Assembly (NCBI RefSeq): GCF_963678635.1
Contig: NC_087063.1
Coordinates: forward strand, 4,936,580-5,000,579
Origin: Symsagittifera roscoffensis
Lineage: Eukaryota > Xenacoelomorpha > Acoela > Convolutidae
Length of the DNA stretch: 64,000 nt
Direction: 5' to 3'
Under the pieces are notes generated by a model. The model saw nothing but the letters and a program-made list of their open reading frames with translations. It was not told where the DNA came from and did not search any database. The translations under genes were made by a program, and so were the position numbers. Below are positions 22,637 through 35,451 of this stretch, piece by piece; position 1 is the first letter of the stretch; each line of letters starts with the position of its first letter.

Positions 22637-25600
22637 ATGACAATATGCAAATGCATAAAAAAGGCTACCATAACTTTCGCTTTAGCAGCGATACTTTTAA
22701 CCCTTTTCGTCGAAGAATTTTACAATAAACAAAAAACTTCTTCGTAATTAAATAATTTTTAAAATTTTTCCAAAATTGCTAAACAACTCTCACACCAGTC
22801 CCCACCAACAACATCCCAAGAACCTCCAACCACACTAACAAATAGTCAAACAAATAATCCCCAATCATCAACACGCATCTCTTTTCAAGACAATCCGTAT
22901 ACATTTGAAAAAAGACACACACGACTGTCCAAACCGCTAGAACCAGTAATTCGCCAAGCACTTCTAAGCGAACCACAATACGAAACAGTATATAATATAT
23001 ACCCCCCTCTCCAACAAGATCTTAATAGAGCCAGACACGAAAGTCAAAAACAAAACACGCTCGAAATAAACAGACAAATTATACATCCAAGACGAAATAG
23101 AATTTTGCAAACCCCCAGAGTTGAATTCAACATACCTCATTCACCATTAGCAAATCCTATAGACCTCTCCAGTAGTACCATTCAAAGTACTCCTCAGACC
23201 TCATTACAAGAAAACACATTAAACATCCCATCAGATTGTTTAGGTTCAACCCCTACATCTGAACAAAATCGAGAAAATCCATTTATTTCCCCAGCTACTA
23301 AAGAACATCTCCCACATTGGATGACACAAGTTTTCACTCAAAGTGAACCAAATTTAGTGAACAATCCAATAGACGTTTCATGTGACACAACCTTGTCACA
23401 CCTACGATTAAAATGGAACACAATCGTAGCACCTCCTCCATTATTTGGTTAACATCACGAAAGTAACAGATTACACAACTGGGCACTAAACAGATTACAA
23501 TATCGACAAGATATCCTTAAAGATATACAAGAACATAACATACAAATACTTACACTGGATAATCTGACACTAAAACTTGAAATCACAGTCAGACCAAATA
23601 ATATAATTCACCATCCCTTACCACTTACCCCTCCCAAATATAACAAGTCAATCTTTACCTCCCCCCTTCATAACCACAGAAATCATCAACAAACACGATA
23701 GGTACACAGAAAAGACAATTGGATATATAACTTTTTATAATCAATTTTCAGGATTATCATACACATGTATCTTTTAAAGATACCAATTTTTCAAACTCTT
23801 CTCTTACCTAATTTCTCAGAACCCGATCATAACAATCCTTTCCCCGAACAGGACCCCAGTATTTAATAGTCACCTACTATGACTACGAAGAAAATGAACA
23901 AAAAACATTACATAAATATGCAACTAATCAAGTCACTCAATGCGAATCCGAACCAAAATCTAAAGAATCAACAAACATAATAGCTACAGTTTACTCATAA
24001 GCAGGAGCTACAGCACTAGTAGGATATAAATTCACAGCGAATTCTTCCGAAAAGAAAGTACATTGTTCCCAAGTCTCAAACGAAAAAAAATAGACTAGAT
24101 CATGAATCTTTCTACCGAAGTAATATCAAAATACTTTTACATCTCAGCCCTGACGATTGTAAAAACGAACTTAAACGATAAAAACTTACATCAAACAAAG
24201 GCACAAACAGAAAAATGGCAAACTTTCAAGTTTTTCCAGACTCTGCACATCAAGCCGAGTTTGATAGATACCAAGGTCATATGAAACTAGGCGACAAATT
24301 TCCATATTTTTTTCATACCACAAATATTTTATTGAATCAATCTCTTATGAAGACGTAAACCCTGAAAAAATCAGACAAACTAATTATAAATTTAGAAACA
24401 TTCATAGTATAGAAAATAAGTTGAAACGTTTCCAAATTTACCCAGAAACCGAACTTGCATGTAAATACAAAAAAAAGCAGTTTATAAAACGCAATATTCA
24501 CAAATTCTTGTCGAATACGAAAAAAGTTTCGACATGAATACAGGAAAATTAATCACAAATCCCCATGCAAAACACTACTCAACCAGCGACAAAAATTCAT
24601 ACATCCCAGTACAACTCCTAAAAAACAGAGGAAACTGGGGAAAATAAAACCACAAGACAAAGACAGTACACGTTTACAAAAACTATCACTTATGAACAAT
24701 ACTTATTTTGGCGAATTTCATTATGACAAACACCTAGACAACTTTTCAAGAAATGTCTTTAACAGAACTTGAAACACTACATCATTTATGCGAACTTGAA
24801 AGAACACAAATTCTATAATCATTTGCACTAGCAGTACTCAAAATCCCTTATGTAGAATATTTATTATCAGGTAACAGATCGAATTTTATCGACTACGAAG
24901 GAAATATACTATGGTATTACACTTGTACCAAAAAATTATCACCCTTTTATGTTTTTGAAGATAAAAGATGCTATGAAAGAATCCCAATATTCTATAAAAA
25001 CAAAGTACATCTTGTTGATCCACTTTCCTGAAGAACCTTTTTTTTGGGTTACAGCAGTCCCACGTGGATCAGTAAACAGCCACAATGTAAAACAATTGAT
25101 ACCTGCCGAAGATAAAAAACTACCTTCTCACACCATACCCTACACTTAAGCAACCATTAAAAATTTTCACCAGAAAGCGGTAGAGCTATTGCCCGCAGTC
25201 CAAATATCGATTTACAATCAATCGGCATATACTCTAAATCCGACTTTCAACAACACGTACGTACACAACAATTTCAAGAATTACTCACAAAAATGGACAC
25301 AATTTAACGACAATCCATAGATCAAAACTTACGCTAACTTGCAGAAACAGCAGGCTTTTCAGACATCTACGCACAAGACTACAGCGGATATTTTAAAGAT
25401 GTAAAAGATTATATTTACTTAAAGGGCGAAAAATACAGGCCACAAGATATATCACCAATGAACATTTTTAAGTTTTGTAATTTTGAAAAACGAACTTCTT
25501 GCCATTTTAGGATGGCCGTACTACATCTTAAAAAGATTGGCTATATTATACGCAATGTTTAACTTTCTTGGATTTCTTTTTTTCTGTACTAAAAGGAATC

Positions 25601-25985
25601 TACAATACATGCGCAATACACTAACAAATAAACAAGCAAGCAAGCGTAGCACGCATAATTTTGCAGGTTTTTTGCAATATTCTCTACATAAATTAATATA
25701 ATACTCTTAGACGCTCAAAAAAAAGAATACAATACCAAACTATTAACAACACCGAACACATATCACGATTTACAAAACAATACGAATACAATGCCTACGG
25801 TACCACAATTACAAAGCCTAAACCATAACCATCCTTTCTCATTAGTACCACGAAATTTCAGAAACATAACCCTGATGGACCTCATTTCTTCAAGACCTAA
25901 ATACCTACAAACCCCGATTCAACACATAATAAGCTAACAATCTAATGGTGAAGACATATACAAACAAGTTATAGAACAACCATGA
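22637..25985 (+). pseudogene. env: env-like glycoprotein gene of element A, degenerate
   Basis: An ATG at 22637 begins a signal-peptide-like stretch (ATITFALAAILLTLFVEEF). A Pro/Ser/Thr-rich part follows (open to 23452), then a long ectodomain readable in pieces (24102-24284, 24949-25149 and others). Near the end, 25483-25701 encodes a hydrophobic anchor (LAILYAMFNFLGFLFF) followed by basic residues. This gives type I membrane-protein topology. Cys positions around 24930-25060 resemble the Cys-x(n)-Cys pattern of class III-like glycoproteins of some mononegavirus-type and BEL/gypsy envelopes, but I cannot confirm this by eye. Position after pol agrees with errantivirus-like elements. Many stops mean no functional product. 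Confidence 0.6.
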
Positions 25986-26019
25986 ATAACTAATTTTCGT
26001 TCTCAGAACAACCATCTTT

Positions 26020-27811
26020 TTGGCCCACGATGAGCCACCAAATTGGATCACTCCATCGCTCAGTTTCCTACCCAGCCAACTTTCAAAGCAACCTCACCGT
26101 CATACCACTTTATGCTTTCCCCCACCTGAATTACCTCATGATAACATTTCATCTGGCATGGATCCAGACACTAAATCAAACACCACTGTATATAATACTA
26201 TTTCCCAGTTTAATAACTCAGATCTCGAGACGACGGACGAATTTGACAAGTTCGAACCCAGCCCATCTACATTTTCCCAACCTTCTTTTCAACCTCTCAA
26301 CTCCCAAATAAGATTTGAACCTCCTTCCACTCCTTCTTCTTTTTCTAATGTACTACCCACATATTCCCCCTTGATTAGTGAACCTTCAGACAAAAACAGC
26401 TCAGTAACTACACAAATCTCGAATGAACTTGAAAAATTCATCACACTTCATAACAATTACAGCACCCTCAGAAATTAACCAATACCTATTCTCACAGTCC
26501 ATAGTATCATCAAACCCACCAACCCCAACTCGCTCTTCAAATTACAACCCTTCACCAAACCCAGCTCCCTCGTCCAATCCATCCTCGTCTAGTTTTAACC
26601 GAGCCTATTGATTCCTCAAAAGAAAAATCCCCAATACTCCACTTCCCTCCCACCCAGGAACAGCCACAACATTTATAATCACCCACTCCACGCTAAAACT
26701 AAATACCTTCAAATATGTTTACCTTTATTCCTCCAATACACTTAGACCCTAATGAAGATCACCCTAATTATTTTAAGGAGCACGTTTTATACCCAACACT
26801 TTCAAGGACATCATTTTATCACTTCACTAATCCGCTGTCGTTACCATTATAGAACAACCCATATGATAACGATCAATCCAGCATTCAACTCTACCTTTTG
26901 ACAGCAGCACTCACTGCAAAACAATTTACACAAATCGGATATAAACAGTCACTTATCAGATTCACCGCACCCAAAACTAACGAATATTCTATCGATCACT
27001 ACGGCCATCACATCCAAAGACCAAACGAAGACACCTTTCTGGACAACGATAAATTTGCTAACCCACAAATAAAAGAAAAATTTTTCATTAAAACACCATA
27101 TGCTTTCACCCTCAATACTTTAGATAAAAAATACGACCACGTCATTTCAGCAGCACTTCGCGATGTTCAAGCTTATGATTCATAATTTAAATAATTCAAC
27201 AAATTCTCACTAACTTTTCATTTCCTCACACCCAAAGAACGTGATTTGCACTCTTCACACAACATCATGTTACGAACTAAACAAACTCAACCTTATACTT
27301 ATTATAAGTTCATTCAACATTGTTACACTGACAATACACCAGCACGACAAATTTACCACAGATACCAATACATTATCTCCAAAAATACCTCACCATTCAT
27401 TCTTAACTTCACTTTTTGTATTAAAGATACTGATATACAAGGCATCCTCCGCAATTCTGATGCCATCATCCACATGTAAATATTCTGTCACTAAACCAAA
27501 ACTAAACCAATGTAGACGAATCCCGCCCACTAATCGTCCCACACGAATTCCTACAGCCCGTTGAAGTTCCCATCCCAGAATTCACCCATAACATCAGATA
27601 TAACCATAAACTTTATAACCTCATGCAAAATACACCTTATGAACTCTCACCTAGCACTGAAGAGCACAAAATCACTAAAGCACTCGAACTGCTTTGGCCA
27701 CTTCTCCTAACTAAATACATCATTCGTTTGATAGCTAAATTACTAACATCATCAGAAATCATCCACGACGTTTTCCCCACGGATTCTTCACAGACGAATA
27801 GGGAAATATGA
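26020..27811 (+). pseudogene. ORF3: unrecognised ORF of about 600 codons downstream of env, element A copy
   Basis: The open stretch 26020-26478 (152 codons) starts without an ATG. The first ATG in frame is 26158 (GMDPDTKSN), matched by SMDSDD in element B. The N-terminal part is rich in Pro, Ser and Thr with a short acidic block (FNNSDLETTDEFDKFEP). The C-terminal half (26898-27185, 27246-27479, then other frames) looks globular: HVISAALRDVQAYDS, MLRTKQTQPYTYYKF and FILNFTFCIKD. It ends FPTDSSQTNREI near 27811. A conserved TTCTCAG, a possible splice acceptor, lies just upstream near 25998-26006. I do not recognise any family. The same protein is encoded twice in element B, so it belongs to the element. 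Confidence 0.6.
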
Positions 27812-29380
27812 ACTAAATAAATTATACTAAAAAAATAGAACGAACCATTCTTTATAAATAATTTCTCTTTTTCGTGAATATTCACAGACACGATCATCAA
27901 TCATCTACAAAAAAGAAAAACAAAACAAAAAAACAACAGTTTTTTTCAAGAATCATCAGCTTATATTAACCAATTACGATAAATAAAGCAGTAAAATTTA
28001 CCCCCAAAACAGAAATAAATTGACATATAAGACTTCTCCCATATGCAAAAAATATTCTCAAAATGAAATTAAATTCATAATTTCGACCCCCCAAATAAAG
28101 CCGTAAAATTAATAATGTCATTGTAAGTAAAATAATAAAAGTTGCCTGTAAAATTAATGCTGTACCAACCCTTTAAAAGACGCTTCTTTATAGTTTTAAA
28201 AATTCACTCGCCCACAATCCTATCCATAATCGCACAGCTCGCCCACAAAGAGTTGTTTAAAATGATAAATTTAAGTTTTAACGTTCACCAATAACAACTC
28301 TAACCTGTTTTAAGACATTTCAAAATTTCTTTTAACCTGGTTGGAAAGGAATTATATAATAACCCAAACTAACCAACGCAGCTTACTAAATACCACAAAC
28401 CACAACCTAACAGCATGACTAAGAACAGAAAACCAACGGTATCCAAACCGGACTAACACCAGCTTAGAAATGGATAAACTATTCTATTGAAGTCTAATTT
28501 CAAGTCTGAACACAAAGAACAAAACACAAAAAAGTCGAAAGACAAACCCAAAATAAACGATTTGAATTTTTGAGGAAAGGACACAAACAAGACAGAAAGG
28601 AAAGAACCAATAATAAAAAGTCACGAAAGGTTGAACACAAACAAGTCCCTCCAATAAGAGAGCATGAATTTATACTCCACTCCTGGCCTAACCCACCAGA
28701 GAGGACGTCCTGAGCATGCTCTATAGCCGACCTAATCCACCGTGCTACACCCACACTTTGTGACACACACTCAATTGTTGACGAGAGTTACTCAAGGATG
28801 AGTAGCTTTTAAAAATTACCGAACTGAACCAGAACGCTTTTGCGATAAAAATTAATACATGATCATACCTAAGAACAAATTTAACAAAGAATTGTATATG
28901 TAAATAATACAATGCAGTTTATAGATTACATACAGTACAAAGACGAGCAGCAAGGAACTTGACAACCCAATCACACTCCAACTACGGAATGTCAAAACAC
29001 ACCCGACATGCTGCCTACAGTCACTACACTCAAATGATTTAAAGTACGACTTGGCATCGCAGCAAAGGAAACCCATTGCAACAGAACAATGGCCATCTCG
29101 ATGTTCAAGTATACGTACAGATCCAAGTCATCAGGCACTTCATTCAAAGTCAAACTACAAGCCACATCCGAACGAGATTGAGAATAGCAGTGTTCCTATT
29201 CTATAATCAACCAAATCAACATTCATCACAACCGATCAGAAATCATAATACGATCTCCCGAAACGATCTTGATAACAATCCTTCTTTCTAATCGTGAAAG
29301 AGAAAATGCTCGCAACATCTAAAGAAAGACACTATCATCCATCCTCCACTACAGTAGAACACTGAAGAGCTAAAACTCTG
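27812..29380 (+). other. 3' non-coding region of element A
   Basis: No conserved ORF. It matches 44986-46426 of element B in reverse. Degenerate GCAGTAAA-type motifs remain near 27989, 28099 and 28143, whereas B keeps five good copies. Blocks near 28310-28420 (TTTTAACCTGGTTGGAAAGG) and 28680-28720 are shared with B. The 74- to 88-codon ORFs here are not preserved in B. Confidence 0.45.
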
Positions 29381-29395
29381 TAGAATCCGGATGGG
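29381..29395 (+). promoter_or_regulatory. Plus-strand primer (polypurine-like) site of element A
   Basis: TAGAATCCGGATGGG directly precedes the 3' LTR. Element B has ATCCCCGGATGTG at the same place. The shared ATCC.GGATG.G before TGGAACC suggests the plus-strand primer region, though it is not a pure purine tract. Confidence 0.4.
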
Positions 29396-29773
29396 TGGAA
29401 CCAGATCTAAACTAGAATTTATTATTGGATATTACTCTGATAATTTATCTCTATGAAATTGTGAATACTAACCAATCATACTCCATCAAACTTACAAACC
29501 ACTTATTTGTAAATGCTGAAACTACTTGTAGTTTCAGCACCAGAACAATTTAAATTAAACTTAGAATACAGTTGTTCTCATTCTGGAACTGACTCGCACA
29601 AACCCTTGTACACTAGATCTATTGAGACTAGGAGATATAAGAGTAAGATTAAGATTGGTATTAGACTAAGAAGTTGCACGAATCTATCCGGCCGAAAATA
29701 AGATAGCGTGACGAGCAGACGGTGTACTTCATCTGAAATTACTCTATGAGTATAGTATTCCATACATAACTCA
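29396..29773 (+). repeat. 3' LTR of element A
   Basis: 378 bp, exactly the length of the 5' LTR. Starts TGGAACCAGATC and ends CATAACTCA. The TATA-like site is altered (CTATGAAATTG). The LTR hairpin is intact at 29515-29538. CTTA follows, matching the base pairs before the 5' LTR. Confidence 0.92.
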
Positions 29774-30592
29774 CTTATTAGCCTTTCTCATCAATTTTGA
29801 CCTTGATTTTTAAGTCTCAAATTAAAATTGTTTTTTACAATTTTGTAAAAAGCAGCATTTTCATACAGTAAACGTTTATTGTGTAAAGTGTCTTGAGGCA
29901 AAAAAAGTTGTGTATTTGGTCTGCAAAAGTTGTTTAAATTTCTGATTTTGTTTTTGCACCACGCCACCTGCGATACAATGGAAGAAAAACGGAAAAACAA
30001 TCGCAACTATCTAGAAACTAGGTCTATGAAAATCAATGAAACTGTTGTTAAAAATGTTCAAAACTAGCGAGGGAAAAAATTTTTACAATTACAAACAAAG
30101 CCAAATCGAATCTGTGCAGAAAACGTAAGCGGAAAAATTGAAGATCAAAAACAAAAAATTTTCGAAGTTCCCCTCTCCTTGAAACACACCCGCTCAAAAA
30201 AAAGTTTCGATCATCAAACGACGCTATATGAGGCCATTAAGCCTATAAAGTATGCAGCAACTCAATTGAGCAGAAAAGAATGGACGTTTTTTAAATATAG
30301 TTTGTCAAATTACAAAACGCATAAAAAACAAATTTCAATTAAAAGGGATACTTAAATTGCATGCATGCATACTAATTGCATGCTAGCATGTTCAAAACAT
30401 GCCTTTCTCAGTATTTTTCCAACAGTGCTGAGTTGTACGACGCTTCAGCAGATAAGACTTGTGAAAACAATCAAAAGAAAAAAGTCTAGCTCATTGCAAG
30501 GGTAAAAATGTTGTAATTAATTTCTTTCGAAAATTTGAACTTTCAGATTTATTCTTAAAATTAAGCATTAACATGCACTAAATTTTTGATAG
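29774..30592. other. End of intron 2 of the second CTLD gene
   Basis: AT-rich intron sequence between the retroelement and exon 3. It ends TTTTTGATAG at 30592. Nothing else was recognised apart from GCATGCATGC-type alternating sequence near 30358-30385. Confidence 0.5.
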
Positions 30593-30797
30593 ATACGCCG
30601 CTGCAACTCGTCGGGGCTGGCATAGTCTCTACGATCCAGAAGAAGTTATGCCCAAAGATTTGTACGGAGAATATGAAAAAGAAAAATACGGCCAGTTTTG
30701 TGTTGTTAAAAGGCGCGACGATCCTTATTATATTAGTTTTAGTAGCTGTGTTAGAGATGACATTAGTATTCTGCCCGTTTGTACGTTACCAAAACAG
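30593..30797 (+). CDS. Secreted CTLD protein, exon 3 (C-terminal part of CTLD1)
   Basis: The exon starts with A, which completes the AG left by exon 2, then encodes YAAATRRGWHSLYDPEEV and ends LPVCTLPKQ at CAG|GTAAGA in phase 0. Cys residues in GQFCVV, SSCVRD and PVCTL supply the final CTLD disulfide partners. The first block aligns with GWRSIYDD of the upstream paralogue. No WND calcium motif is present, as YYISFSSC replaces the usual block. Intron 2 before it is 20.2 kb because of element A. The matching phase is good evidence that exons 2 and 3 belong together. Confidence 0.75.
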
Positions 30798-32807
30798 GTA
30801 AGATTTTCCATATTTTAACTGAATGTTTTTTTTATTTTAAATTAATATATTGAAATTATCTCTTAGCTTAACAAACTGAATTTATCTATAAAATGAAAAA
30901 ACTTTAAATTATTTAAGGTTTTTTGTTTGATATTCCAACTTTAGCTAAACAAATAAAGTTATATACATTATAAGTTAGCTGACAAAAAAATTTTGTTGCG
31001 TTTTTAAAAAAAAATGGTGATAGATTTGCGGTCGCGGTAATTTCTTATGAAGAAATAGTCCGGTTTCTCGTTAAATTTTTGATATTTTCGATATAACTTG
31101 ATAGGTATATGCAACTTGACGTTTTATGCTAAGAACTAGAAAGATCACAACGTATTTTTATGTTGTCTTCATTTTGAGTTTTACCAATAAAATTTTTTAA
31201 AAATCCTTAGAAAAACTGTTGCAGACATGTAGAACTGCAGTAAAAATTTTCTGGATTTCGACTTGATTCGAGCAGCTTTGCTTTAATTTGCGTTTTTTTG
31301 TTGGAGCGTCTTTTTTTAGTTCTGTGTTTTTTTACGGCACAAGGCCTTAACATTCTGGGCTACTGATTGTAAATTCTCAGATGAGGTTGCCAATTGTGAT
31401 GTGAGTTGTAATGATTCTGTCAAAGATTTTGTGTCAATTCTTATGGCCTGTCCTTGGCGGGAAAAACAATTAGTTTTAAAGTTATTTTTCTGATAATTTT
31501 TGTGGTTAATTTGTAAAAATCATCTTTGAAAAGTGTGTTGGACAACAAACTGAGTTCCTAATTCTAAAACCATGTTTTTGCTTTTTCTTTGCAAGAGTTT
31601 TACTAGAAAATAAAAACGCCGTATTAATCTTCGAGGTATTGCAATGAAGAATTAAGAAATTGTTTCTAAATTTGCAACCCAAAAAAATACAGAGCATTCA
31701 AGAAAAACATTTTTTTCAAGAAAGAAACAATATAATAGAGGTTGGTTTCTAAATTATAATTCAAAAAATTGCTTCTAGAATGCATCCAATAATTAATGAC
31801 TATCATTTTCTTTTGAGTGATCAAAAGCTACCCGTTTTCCTTTTTTGATTCAATTTTAGGTATATTCATTTCTCGATCTTAAATAACGTCTTTTCTCTGC
31901 TTGCCTTATTGCATTCTTACACTCTTCTTTGTATATAATATATTAAATGAGCAAGGTTTCAGATGGTAAGTTTCGGATAAGTTTCTCGGCGCCCGATCTT
32001 ACCATGTTTTAAGATAGTGTTTAGATTTCCCATGTATTAGGATAGTGTATAGATATCCAATGTATTATGGTTAGAAATTCATTGTCTTAACATACGGAAT
32101 AGGTTTCCCAAGGTTTTAAGATAGGTAATGGTAAGGTTTCAGTGTGATTGTAAGAGAATGCTAAGAAAAACGGGATTTTTTTTTGGATTTTGTGTGGAAG
32201 TGTCTAGTTTTTTCGAAAAATCTGGCACGCGTTCTGTGAATTTTGAATAGAACATGTAGATTGTGTAATGAAGTTATTATGTTTTTGGTTCATGGTAAGT
32301 CAATGGTAAGATGGGAAAAAACTTGGAATTTCCAAAAAATTTCAAAACACGATAAGATTTGATATAATTGACTTATTAACTTTTTTATTAGATGATATTA
32401 CTTCTTCCCTTAATTTAGCTGAATCTTTGTTGAAACATACTGAAACTTCAAAAAAATCCAAGTTTTTGGAAAAAATTGCAAAAATCAAATGTTTTAGGTG
32501 GTTTTTTGTTGCTTAAGATCTAATTGAAAAAAAAACATAAATACGTGTGGAGGTTAAAGTTAAGCTTAAATTGTATTTTAATTGGCATCATGTTGAGACA
32601 GTGATACAAAACTTTGAATAAAGATATAGATTTTGCCACGATTTTTTCTCAAAATAATGAAATATGATAAAATTTACCCTAATGTTAGCTAAAATGCGGT
32701 TTATATAATGCTCTGAACATATAAAAATCATATTAGCTGAACCAATTTTGATACTTCCGATTTCTCGGGAAAATAGTGTAATTAAACGTTGTTTTCGAGG
32801 AAAAAAA
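30798..32807. other. Proximal part of intron 3
   Basis: AT-rich. Around 31970-32140 there are imperfect repeats of a TTAAGATAG..TTTCCCATGTATTA type, perhaps remnants of a short tandem array. No coding sequence was recognised. Confidence 0.4.
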
Positions 32808-35447
32808 TTAGTCAAATCTATCCAAAATTTTCCAATTTTTAACCTTTCATTTGTGTAATTAACTGGTTTTTTGTTCAATTCAAGGAGAATTTACTTAAGA
32901 ATTTCAATTAAATGAACAATAAGAGCAATATTCAATAAAATTTTCAGATCAAACTCCATGATATAACTCGTCCTCATTTTTTTCTCAACGACTAACCCAA
33001 AATTGTTCAAAAATTATAACTTCTGAGGCGTTTTTACATTTTTAAAAAACTAAGTTTCAGAAAATTGATGAAAAATGAAAATTTTATTGCTAAAAATGAC
33101 TAAAAATGGGGTAAATTTTTTAAAAAAGTATCATAGATTGTATGATATTCAACAAAAACTTCTTCAAAACTGTTGATTATCTCTCTGTTGCTTCTAAAAT
33201 AAAATTTTCAAAAATACTTTTTCCGTACGAATTTTCTATGTTTCGAGGTTATCCTACTAATTACATGTTTTTGCTATTGAACTCACTTTGCAAGAAAAAT
33301 TAGTCAGAATTGGGGTATGGGAGAAAATAGTATCAATTGAACAAACAATTTGCTGGCAGAGATAAAATTAGAACTGATAACGTCTAATTAATACCATGTA
33401 ATTTGTACATTTTTACTTTATGTTCCCTTGTTCAGTTGCTTTAGTAAACTTTTTCAGCATAAATTTTGGCACCATTAACTATCTTTTTTTTGTGCCAAAA
33501 ATTTATTAAATCGCTTTTTATTCTTGATTTTTGTCGCAAGTTTTCTCAAAAATGTCTATGTGAGAAAGAATTGGTGCTATTTCAAGCACTCGAAAGCACT
33601 TGTATAAACTGAGAGTTTAAAGGTTTTTTTCATGTTGATTTCTTAGAAAAAATTAAGAGCTGCTCTATTGTTTATAATCTGAAAACCTTCGGAAGTAGAA
33701 AAACGCAAGGGAACTTAGTTCCATATTTCTTTAACATTTGAAAACTTCTAAAAGATCGCTTCTTTGAAAAATCGATTTAGGAAAAAAGTCAGGGTGGAAA
33801 TTGAAACAATTGAGTTTTTTAAGCAGTATTTTGCAAAACTCACCAAGCAGAAAACTCATATAATTAGGAGATGCCAGAGTTGGGTTTACTTTGCAAGAAA
33901 GTCCTCAAAACATCTGAAGTTTCATATAAATTCACCTAGTTTATCAAATGATAAAAAACTTTCCAAATATTACACTTTTATGTTGGATTTTTTCTCAAGA
34001 TATAATTTATAAGCTAAATTTCAGAAAGTTTATCTCAAAACTCCTAATAAATTAAATTGGGTTTCTATCTCAAATTACTAATTTCTCAGTTTCTGCTTCA
34101 TCCACTGTCATCCAACTTAATCCAATTTGAACAATATTTTACTTGAAAATTGAATTTTCGATGGAAAAATTTATCATTTCAACGAACATTCAAAAGTCCG
34201 AAACAGAATTGATACCATAAATCCTTTTGAAAAAAACTTCAACAGATTTTCTCCACCTGATAACTGCTTGTTGTTGTTTCAGTTCTGAATTTCTATATCG
34301 AATTAAATTTTTGGTTGTATATTATTAAGTTGAAAATTTCAAAAGTTAGCAAAAACATACATTTTTTAATCTTTCCTAGGTCAGTAATTAATTTCTTTTA
34401 TGAACGAGTAGAAATTCATAATTCTGACTAAATCAACCCCTTATTATCTGCTCAAAATTGCACTACTCTATGAACACTTTTACAAGCACTAAACTAAACA
34501 AGGAAAACTTTACAATAGTAACTAGGCAAAACCTTTCAATTAGTCGATGCTTCATAAAACTCCAGTTTTTTATATTATTTCAACAAATACTTAACATTCA
34601 TTAGCGTATGTTATTAACTTTTACAACAAATTTATTGCAACAAAATCTCCGCAAGCTTGGAACCAATGGAATTTTTACTGTAGATTAAGATTTTTTGGAT
34701 CGATTTCCATTGAAAGTTTCACGACAACATGAACTCGATGTGCTGGTTTCATCATCAATCAGAACCTTTGAATAACAAATAAAGGACAGATCAAGAACAG
34801 TGGTAAAAAAACTGTATAATTTTTACTATAATTTTTCAAATTTATCACAATTGTATAGACTTTTCAGATTCAGTAAAATTTATTATTCAAAGAGTTTTCT
34901 CATGTTTTTATTCAAAATATATATCAATTTTACCTTCTTTTGAAGTGTAATTCGATACAGCTGAGAGCCCTTTCCATATTTAACATTATGTTGACAAGAA
35001 AATTGATATGATTAATGAGTTCCTTGTTGCTATTTGTATAAAAGTTACAATTGGAACGCTTTAAAACGCCACAGTGCTTACGATGTCTCGAAGCACTTTT
35101 TTCGTATGTATTCTCTACCACATTCAAGACATGCAACTCTTCCGTTTCTATTCAGTGACGGCGTCGCAATAAGTAAAGAAAGAGCTTGAGAGAAAGAGCT
35201 TGAGGTTTAGAATGTCCCAAGTTTTTAGAAAAGAAGAGTTGAATAGCCTCAAAAGTGAAAAAAAAGTAAGCAAAAACAATTTTGTGAATATATTAACCAA
35301 TTGTTTCAAACGTGAAATAAAATCAGAATGGATCTGCTATTTATCCTAGCTGATATAAAAGTCATCCAATCTAACCATGGAGTTTTCAAAAGTTTTGCTA
35401 TCAACCAATCAGAATCGAGCATTACTTATAAGGAAATTTTTATCAAT
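32808..35447. repeat. Left arm of the long inverted repeat
   Basis: It matches 40671-43412 in reverse. Easily checked blocks: ACCTTTCATTTGTGTAATTA at 32841 against TAATTACACAGATGAAAGGT near 43359, and GTCGTGAAAC-type sequence near 34720 against 41400. Confidence 0.85.
34930..35155 (-). pseudogene. Zinc-finger ORF, left-arm copy (degenerate)
   Basis: Counterpart of the right-arm zinc-finger ORF. It reads PSLNRNGRVACLECGRE and then loses frame, and HCGVLKRSNCNFYTNSNKE follows in another frame. The second-finger Cys (KCSNC) has become Arg. It runs leftwards, outward from the element, and a GTAAAATT donor is preserved at its end. Confidence 0.5.
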
Positions 35448-35451
35448 TTTT
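35326..35451 (+). pseudogene. Inward-facing MDLLFIL ORF, left-arm copy (truncated)
   Basis: It begins MDLLFILADIKVIQSNHG and matches the first 40 or so residues of the minus-strand ORF at 40425-40787, with a few amino-acid changes, then meets a stop where the arm homology ends. Confidence 0.35.

Larger units (their letters stand above)
11479..29773 (+). mobile_element. Retroelement A: 18.3-kb Ty3/gypsy-class LTR element with env and an extra ORF
   Basis: Paired 378-bp LTRs (TG...CA) bound the element, and CTTA flanks it at 11475-11478 and 29774-29777 as a 4-bp target duplication. Inside, in order: primer binding site, long leader, gag with a CCHC knuckle, protease (DSGA), reverse transcriptase (YLDD), RNase H, integrase (HHCC remnants, D,D35E, GPY/F-like module), a small ORF, an env-like gene with signal peptide and membrane anchor, then ORF3. 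The RT-RNase H-integrase order and the LPDTLSR motif after RNase H identify the Ty3/gypsy class. Stops and frameshifts occur in nearly every ORF. By hand I count about 21 mismatches between the LTRs (about 94% identity), so it is a moderately old, dead copy. At 18 kb it is much longer than the usual 5-10 kb. It lies in the sense direction within a host intron. Confidence 0.9.
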
